From Laburnicola sp. R22_1 (Eukaryota; Ascomycota; Dothideomycetes; Pleosporales; Didymosphaeriaceae), in NCBI GenBank assembly GCA_014281115.1, contig JACONQ010000008.1:186001-250000 (forward strand): 64,000 bases of DNA, read 5' to 3'. Positions within the stretch are counted from its first letter, which is position 1, and every line of letters begins with the position of its first letter. Shown here piece after piece: positions 57,826-64,000 of the stretch. Below the pieces are notes generated by a model. The model ran no database searches and was not told where the DNA came from. It worked only from the letters and a program-made list of their open reading frames with translations. The translations under genes were made by a program, and so were the position numbers.

Positions 57826-58117
57826 TGTCAGATAGACAGTCACTATGAAATCCAGTGGGTAGGTGTGTACGATCATATGGCCCCTTACAGTGGTAATCAG
57901 TGTAAATCACAGTGATTTCACTGTGAAATACACTGAGGAGGCTGGCGCACTACTGTTTTACACTGCCCCTGTACTAGTCTAAATAGTACTAGTGCGGCTT
58001 AGTACTAGATAGTTACTTCTTGCGGTAGCCAAGCTTCTCCGACAGAACACACACAATCAATCAATCAACCTACCACTTTTCCATCTCAACTTATTAAGAA
58101 TACCCGTATATTTGACA
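57826..58117 (+). repeat. 5' LTR of Copia-e1 (292 bp)
   Basis: TGTCAGATAGACAG ... CGTATATTTGACA. It holds the direct repeat TCACTGTGAAAT (first copy altered here) and an ATCA repeat (CAATCAATCAATCAAC) near the 3' end. Confidence 0.96.
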
Positions 58118-58129
58118 ATTAAGAGTCTC
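58118..58129 (+). other. Candidate primer-binding site of Copia-e1 (tRNA-Lys CUU half)
   Basis: ATTAAGAGTCTC directly after the 5' LTR is complementary to GAGACTCTTAAT, the sequence expected for the anticodon arm of a tRNA-Lys with anticodon CUU. The predicted primer 3' end is tRNA nucleotide 39, as for the initiator-Met sites of the other families. Confidence 0.6.
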
Positions 58130-58153
58130 ACTGCCTTAATTAAGCTGATTATT

Positions 58154-61100
58154 ATGTCTTTATCGACGCTCAGAGATCCCACAGTGATCCTATCTGATTA
58201 CTCGAACTATACACCATGGCTAAGGCAAATTAAAGCCCGCGCCTAATCTCTAGGGATCTGGGATATCATCGACCCAGACCAAGAGATCCAACCTATGACC
58301 CAACTAGTCATTCCAATCCCACCGAACATCAGTGTTGGCTATGCACCAAGCCCAGCGTTTATCAACGCGAATACCGACAACCCTCGCGCACGCCCAACAA
58401 GGCCGTCAGACCTGTCGACGACTGGCGTAAGGGCGTACAGAGAGGATTACGACCTCTATAAGGATTAACTCGAAACTTTCAAGTTACTCGACCGAAGGTA
58501 CGAACAACAGAAGGCGAACCTCGACAAGATAGTTGCCCTCATTTAATCAACGACCTCGGCACACTTGCAGACTAATTGCTGCACCCCAGATTAATTAATT
58601 AGATAATGGATTATTAACCTTACAAACACGGTTGGGGTAGACCAAAACGACGAACTACGACGAGCGAGGATCAGATACCAAGACGCTCTCAAGCCCATGA
58701 GATCAGCTGGATTATGGTCCACCTGGCTCACTGAGTACGATCATGCAGCAACAGAAGCAGAGCATAATAGTGTGCCAGAACTTACGTTGCTAGACTTAGT
58801 CAAACAAGATTTTATGAAGGCGGTTACTAACGTCGCATCCTAGTGGGTTACAACCTTTATGCAATATGGGAATAAGGACCTGAACACTTTAAGAAAAGAT
58901 ATAGTGAAACTCTTCTGAGATCAAATGGCGATGCAGCACCTGATTAAGGGTAAACAAAGGGGCGCCTTTGCTGTTACAGGACTATCTCTCGCTGACGGTG
59001 GTGCACCCACCCAGACCGCAGATGGGGACGCCCATCCTGTGGATGAAGCAGTATCACTTAAGCGAGGCAGATCACGCGCTAAGAAAGCTAGCTCTAAAGC
59101 CAAATCCAAGCAGTCCGCGAACACAGACAATAAGCTAATAGCAGTTAGTGGCCAGAGAGGATCATACCCTAAGTGCCCTGCTTGTGAACAACGCCATAGT
59201 CTGTAAGACTGCTTTTACGCATTTCCTAATAAGGCACCTGATTGGTTTCAACTAAAGCTAGCAATAAAGGCCCTTATGAAGTTTAGGATGGAAAATGACC
59301 CTGCGCTTATAGAGAGTGTAAGATCTATAAAGCGTCTAAGATTACAGATACTAAGAATTAAACAATTAAGCACTCCTACTCTAACTTGAATTACTGAGAT
59401 TACTGACGATGAATGACTAGATGGCAGACAAATCACTGTCCTCTTAGCGAGCTTTAATGCTATCGCAGCCTCCTACTACTTAGACCTAAACACCTACCCA
59501 CTACGTTACTCCGCGATCCTCGATTCTGGCACAACCTACTATATCTTTAACAATATCGATTGTTTCGTCACGCTGCGACCACCGTCGCCAGGAGACTTTA
59601 TATGGGCGGGATCATCACGAGTTTGGATAAGGGGATATGGGAGTGTCCATCTACACGTTAAAAGCGTACAAGGAAATAGGGTACTAAGGCTAGACAACAT
59701 TGCCTACTGCCCTAATCTGCTATGCAACCTAGTGTCTTTCTAATTACTCTGCAGGCAAGGCCTCTAGTGGGACACAAAGGCAGATCTAACAATAATTAAG
59801 AGAAGGGACAATACAGTCCTAGCCGAACTTTAAGAACTCTACGGTCAATGGGTACTAGAATACATGCCCGAACAAAATCGTACTATACACAATAGTACGT
59901 ATGCCACACACAAAATCACCACGCGCACCGCACGACGAGCGCAGAAGGCAGACGCCATCACCTGGCACAAACAACTAGGCCACCTAGGTCCCCAGGCACT
60001 AGAACACACTGTGAATCACTGTGAGGGGGTGCGGCTTAAAGGACTTACTACGGTCCAATGCGACGCTTGCGGCAGATTAAAGCTTAAGCGACAAATTAGA
60101 TAATAACCTAGGCAAATTAATAACGGTCCTAGTGAGAGAGTCGCTATAGACTTTTACGACTACGAAGATTAGAGCTTTACTGGCGAGAAAAGCCAGATGC
60201 TTATTACCGATCGATTCTCAGGCATGGCTTGGGACTTCTATTTTAAAGACAACCGACCAGCACGAACAATTATTAAGTTGCTGAAGGAATTTGTACAATT
60301 TATGAAAGTACAATTTAATGTGACTATTAAAGTTATTGAATCCGACAATGAGATCTTCTTAGTTAAACAAGACGTTCACAGGTGGTGCATTAGTGAAGGT
60401 ATCGTTATTGAGCCTTTAGCACCTGACACCCAAGCTTAAAATGGAGGAGCTGAACGCTTAGGGGGTGTAATTAAGGAGAAGGGTCGTGCAATGCGACTTG
60501 ACGCCAACCTTCCCTTCAACCTATGGCCAGAAATCACACGAGCGGCCGTATACCTATATAATCGAACTCCAAACTACGCCAACTGATGGCGATTACCACA
60601 CGAAGTATTCTTTACGACAGTTGCTTACTAAAACAGCATTGTCACTTAACTAAAGAAACTAAACTAGGCTCACCTTAGGGCCTATGGCTATAAAGCCTTC
60701 GCCTTGACCGACGATACAAAACGCGGCAAGAGCAAGCTCTAAAGGTTAGACCTAAAGGCATGGGTTGGATACCTAGTGGGCTACCGATTATTAAACATCT
60801 GGAGGGTATGGATCCCACCACTTAACAAAGTTATTAGCACACGCGACGTTATCTTTGACAAAGATAAGGTGTTCTTAGGCAAAATAGAAGATCTGTTGGA
60901 CAACCTTATGCACAGTACTACTGAAGAGATTGCTGCATGGACCCGATTAGTGGAGTTGCCACCTCTACCACCTAAACAAGAAAACACTGAATTCTTCTAT
61001 AAGGATGAGTTAATCACTGACTCACGCAATCGCGAGGATGAGGAGGACCCTCCAGGGTACTATTAGGGGAGGAAGATCAATTACACCTACCCAACACCAC

Positions 61101-62890
61101 CGGCGACACCTCCGCCTGTCACATTACTTGCCCAATTAATGGCGAGTTTTAAAGACGATCAACATGAACAAGTACCTATAGGATCAACACAGCCAGATCA
61201 ACGTGCTGTGCCATGGGCAGCCGCTTTCCTAGCCAGAACACAGGCAGGTAGCAGAGGCAAATACAAGGGGAAGCCGCTTGACAAAGCGCAATTCAATCGC
61301 ATGCTTGCAGCAGGAAAGAAACCCTACTAAAGTGAATTGCTGGAGCCTCCATCTTGCGGAACATGGTTAGAAGACCACCCGCTATTCAATATGTGAAAGG
61401 ATGCTAAGCGAGTACACCTACAAAGCTACAAAGAGATAAGGTCTTGGAGTGAGGTGCCCGTTGCCCCAGTGCGATCACGCGGCCACCAAATCCTCGACTG
61501 CATGTGGGTGTATACATACAAACTCGACAAACATCATCGATTTCAGAAGTGCAAGGCTAGGTTAGTAGTACGTGGAGATCAACAACGCCACCTTACTACT
61601 CAAGACACCTACGCCGCAACTCTCGCAGGACGATCATTTCGCCTACTTATGGCTATGGCAGCTCGGTATGACCTAGAGCTCAGCCAGTACGACGTCACCA
61701 ACGCTTTCGTCCATGCGAAACTGGACAGAGAACTCTACATGAGAATGCCCCGAGGTTATACCCGACCCGGCACTATCCTACAGTTGCATAAGGCACTGTA
61801 TGGTCTTTGAATCTCACCACTGCTGTGGCAGAGAGAATTTACTAGTGCTCTCAAGGATCTTGGTTTTGCCGCAGTCCCTTATGAGCCTTGCTGTATGATT
61901 AAAGACGGCATTATTATATTCTTCTATGTAGACGACCTTATTGTCGCCTACTTAAGGGATTAGAAACACGCTGCTGACACAGTAATAAAAAAGATAAGTA
62001 CAAAGTTTACCCTTACTGGAGGTAACGATCTTTAGTGGTTTCTAGGGATTGAAATTGTCAGAGACCGTGCAAGTAGGCAACTCTGGCTATCACAGGCGTC
62101 CTATGTGGACAAGATTAGTCGCCTTATCGACCGACGCGACCTTAAACACGAAACCCTAATGTTAGCAGTCGAACTGCTACCTTGAGAAGGACTCGCCACA
62201 AAGGCAGAGATTAACCGATACCAGCGAAAAGGCAGAGATTAACCGATACCAGCGAACACCATTACAAAGCCGCCGACCGTGTACTGCTATACTTATCCTC
62301 CACCCAATCACTAGGGCTACGCTTTAGAGATATAGACACCTACGAGATTGCTAGCGACGCGTCGTTTGCAGACAATACCCTCAACAGAAAGAGCTTGCAA
62401 GGATATATTATTAAGCTGTTTGGTGGACTTGTCGCCTGGAAGGCAAACAAACAAGACACTGTCACCACTTCGACAACTGAAGCTGAGTTGCTGGCACTCT
62501 TACAGGTTGCAAAGGAGGCACTCTTTACGGCTTGATTGATCGCTAAACTCAAGATTAAACTCTTATCCTTAACAATCACTATTAATTGCGACAATTAACA
62601 AACTATCCGACTTGTTACCGAAGAAATTGCCAAGTTACAAACAAAGCTTAGGCACGTCGACATACACAATTATTGGCTTTGACAAGAAGTAGTACGTGGA
62701 GCTATTAAAATCCAGTACTAATAATTAGAAGAAATAGCAGCAGATGGCCTTACAAAGGCTCTGCTAGCTGGCAAATGGACTAAGTTCGTAAATTAACTCG
62801 GACTTGAAGACGTCAGGGGTAGGATCACCGACCAAGAGGTCGACCTTGACGAATTGGAAGACAGGATGGAAGCTTTTGGACTATGAGTTA
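58154..62890 (+). pseudogene. gag-pol: Copia-e1 gag-pol with stops, deletion and 28-bp duplication
   Basis: The ATG at 58154 starts MSLSTLRDPTVILSDYSNYT. Gag ends with a knuckle CPACEQRHSLQDC (about 59177-59215). Then come protease ILDSGTTYYIFN (about 59518-59553), GAG-pre-integrase WHKQLGHLGPQALEHTVN (about 59960), integrase with the Asp in LITDRFSGMAWDF and Glu at 60452-60454 (GGAERLGGV), and RT (MWVYTYKLDKHHRFQKCKAR from 61502) with YVDD at 61925-61936. The register is kept to about 62200. There a 28-bp tandem duplication (period at 62201/62229) and loss of about 35-40 codons remove the end of RT before RNase H (EIASDASFADN about 62344, STTEAELLALL about 62472, ADGLTKALLAGKWTKF about 62740). 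Stops include TAG, TAA and TGA. Confidence 0.9.
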
Positions 62891-62932
62891 TAGTACGGCT
62901 GCGAAGAATTGGGTCCAGCTTGAGATGGTTCC

Positions 62933-62946
62933 AAGCTGAGGGGGTG
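62933..62946 (+). other. Polypurine tract of Copia-e1
   Basis: AAGCTGAGGGGGTG immediately before the 3' LTR; start point for plus-strand DNA synthesis in LTR elements. The GGGGGTG core is shared by Copia-b, c, d, e2 and e3. Confidence 0.8.
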
Positions 62947-63238
62947 TGTTAGATAGACAGTCACTGTGAAATCCAGTGGGTAGGTGTGTACGATCATATG
63001 GCCCCTTACAGTGGTAATCAGTGTAAATCACAGTGATTTCACTGTGAAATACACTGAGGAGGCTGGCGCACTACTGTTTTACACTGCCCCTGTACTAGTC
63101 TAAATAGTACTAGTGCGGCTTAGTACTAGATAGTTACTTCTCGCGGTAGCCGAGCTTCTCCGACAGAACACACACAATCAATCAATCAACCCACCACTTT
63201 TCCATCTCAACTCATCAAGAATACCCGTATATTTGACA
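62947..63238 (+). repeat. 3' LTR of Copia-e1 (292 bp)
   Basis: TGTTAGATAGACAG ... CGTATATTTGACA, followed by ATTAG. TCACTGTGAAAT occurs at 62961-62972 and again at 63039-63050. Confidence 0.96.
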
Positions 63239-63243
63239 ATTAG

Positions 63244-64000
63244 AAGGACACAAGATTGCATAGCAGATTAGAGTAGTAGGCAATATTATCTAGCCTTAGT
63301 ACCCTATTTCTGTGTACGCTCTTAACGTGTAGATAAACACTCCTATATCCCCTTATCTAAACTCGTGATAATCCCGCCCATATAAAGTCTCCTGGCGACG
63401 GTGGTCACATTGTAACAAAACAGTTAATATTGTTAAAGATATGGCATATTATGCCAGAATTAAGGATCGCGAAGTAACATAGTAGATAGATATTTAGGTT
63501 TAAGTAGTAGGAAGATGCAATAGCATTAAAGCTCGCTAAGAGGATAGTAATTCGTCTACTATCTAGTTATTTATTGTTAGTAACCTTAGTAATTTGGGTT
63601 GGAGTAGAAGTATGCGATAGTTTAATTCTAGGTGTTTAAGACCTTAGTCTTTTCACCTTCCTTATCTCCTCTTATAGATCTAAATTATTTTAGATCCTAT
63701 ATTATACCATGTCTATAAAGCCAGGTTGTGGCCTAAACCACTCTAGTGCATAATCTAGGTATGCGTAGAAGCAGTCTTTTAGACTATGCCTTTATCCATA
63801 AGTAGGATATTTTCTACCTTTAACTACTGTTATATCCTCTATTAAGGACTGCTTAGATATAGTACTTTAACTAAAGAATTGTTTTTATTAAGGTCTCCTC
63901 TGTCCACATTAGTTATTTGTAGAAGATGGCGCGTCTTTAGCAGCGTAAGAGGCGTCCCTATTAGTGCCTAGGGTGGATACACTACTAGCAGCGAGAGATG
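63244..64000 (-). pseudogene. gag-pol: Copia-e2 protease and gag C-terminus
   Basis: Minus-strand sequence homologous to 59100-59750 of Copia-e1. It includes the protease site region (around 63440-63480) where Copia-e1 reads ILDSGTTYYIFN and this copy is interrupted by stops, and the acidic spacer near 63610-63660. It continues past the right edge toward the gag start. Confidence 0.8.

Larger units (their letters stand above)
57826..63238 (+). mobile_element. Copia-e1: full-length Ty1-copia retrotransposon
   Basis: 5,413 bp with 292-bp LTRs and the exact target duplication ATTAG at 57821-57825 and 63239-63243. The LTRs differ at seven positions by my count, all transitions. It is the youngest LTR element in the nest and the best preserved, with long open gag and pol segments, yet it has an internal deletion between RT and RNase H. 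Confidence 0.96.
54313..64000 (-). mobile_element. Copia-e2: Ty1-copia element interrupted by Copia-e1, runs off window
   Basis: The 3' LTR lies at 54313-54539, with the purine tract GCTAAGGGGGTG on the minus strand just inside (54540-54551). Pol occupies 54540-57825. After the Copia-e1 insertion (57826-63238, duplicate ATTAG), protease and gag sequence continues at 63244-64000. It is inserted into gag of Copia-a4; the left flank CTTAT is one half of an expected duplication. The 5' LTR lies beyond the right edge. Confidence 0.9.

Noticed and set aside
1..64000. Alternative genetic code with TAG/TAA read as glutamine
   Set aside because: Nearly all in-frame stops sit where Gln would fit, which could suggest a ciliate-like code. 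But ATG starts are also ATA, catalytic Asp are Asn, and TGA stops occur too, all explained by C-to-T and G-to-A in CpA/TpG. Less damaged elements (the Fot1 transposase) use CAG/CAA normally. RIP-like mutation explains everything.
1..64000. Biosynthetic cluster, Starship captain gene or defence system
   Set aside because: No polyketide, NRPS, tyrosine-recombinase (DUF3435) or NLR motif was recognisable on either strand; all long coding signals belong to transposons or the listed relics.

Overview
This window looks like a repeat-rich, AT-enriched block of a filamentous ascomycete genome (Pezizomycotina). Four observations point there: dense C-to-T / G-to-A decay in CpA/TpG context that resembles repeat-induced point mutation (RIP), Ty1-copia elements with very short LTRs, a Tad-like LINE and a Fot1/pogo transposon, and relics of two ascomycete-type gene families (a DUF6606 N-terminus and a degenerate protein-kinase-like gene). 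No bacterial gene organisation, rRNA, tRNA gene or CRISPR array was seen. Family names below (Copia-a to Copia-e) are mine, local to this window.

Layout: 1-917 DUF6606-type pseudogene on the minus strand; 918-1890 upstream DNA with an unidentified decayed reading frame; 1891-4853 truncated Copia-e3 holding a 96-bp LINE tail insertion; 4854-10182 Copia-a1 (complete, 152-bp LTRs); 10184-11669 decayed unknown genes ending in a coiled coil; 11988-12790 kinase-like pseudogene; 13405-26184 an old unidentified reading frame split by Copia-b (13520-19159), a solo LTR (19218-20510) that itself holds a palindromic MITE with another solo LTR inside, and Copia-c (20573-25823); 26971-32234 Copia-a2 (complete). 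From 32345 to the right edge lies one nest. Copia-a3 starts at 32345 and is interrupted by a LINE (32583-40911) carrying a Fot1/pogo transposon (32903-35000). The a3 pol is then interrupted at 44243 by Copia-a4. Copia-d (44314-49662) sits inside the 3' LTR of a4. The a4 gag is interrupted at 54313 by Copia-e2, which is interrupted by Copia-e1 (57826-63238). Copia-e2 runs off the right edge.

Six Copia elements have both LTRs, and five of these plus two solo LTRs show exact 5-bp target duplications (ACTAC, TAACT, TCCTA, GAAAC, ATTAG, AGAAT, AAAAC). LTR lengths match exactly within families (152, 169, 163, 192, 292 bp). Gag-pol frames keep their register over about 1,570-1,590 codons in Copia-a2 and Copia-c but contain many TAG/TAA codons where CAG/CAA is expected. 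Nothing in the LTR elements looks able to move now. The Fot1 transposase is the least damaged gene.

The most interesting signals are the primer-binding sites. Four Copia families match the anticodon half of initiator tRNA-Met, and the Copia-e family appears to match the equivalent half of tRNA-Lys(CUU), with the same predicted primer end at tRNA nucleotide 39. Also notable are a roughly 700-bp near-perfect palindromic MITE, a 59-bp TG...CA insertion with a 5-bp duplication, and a host reading frame whose register is restored exactly when three insertions are subtracted. I found no evidence for a new defence or biosynthetic system; the window is a transposon graveyard.
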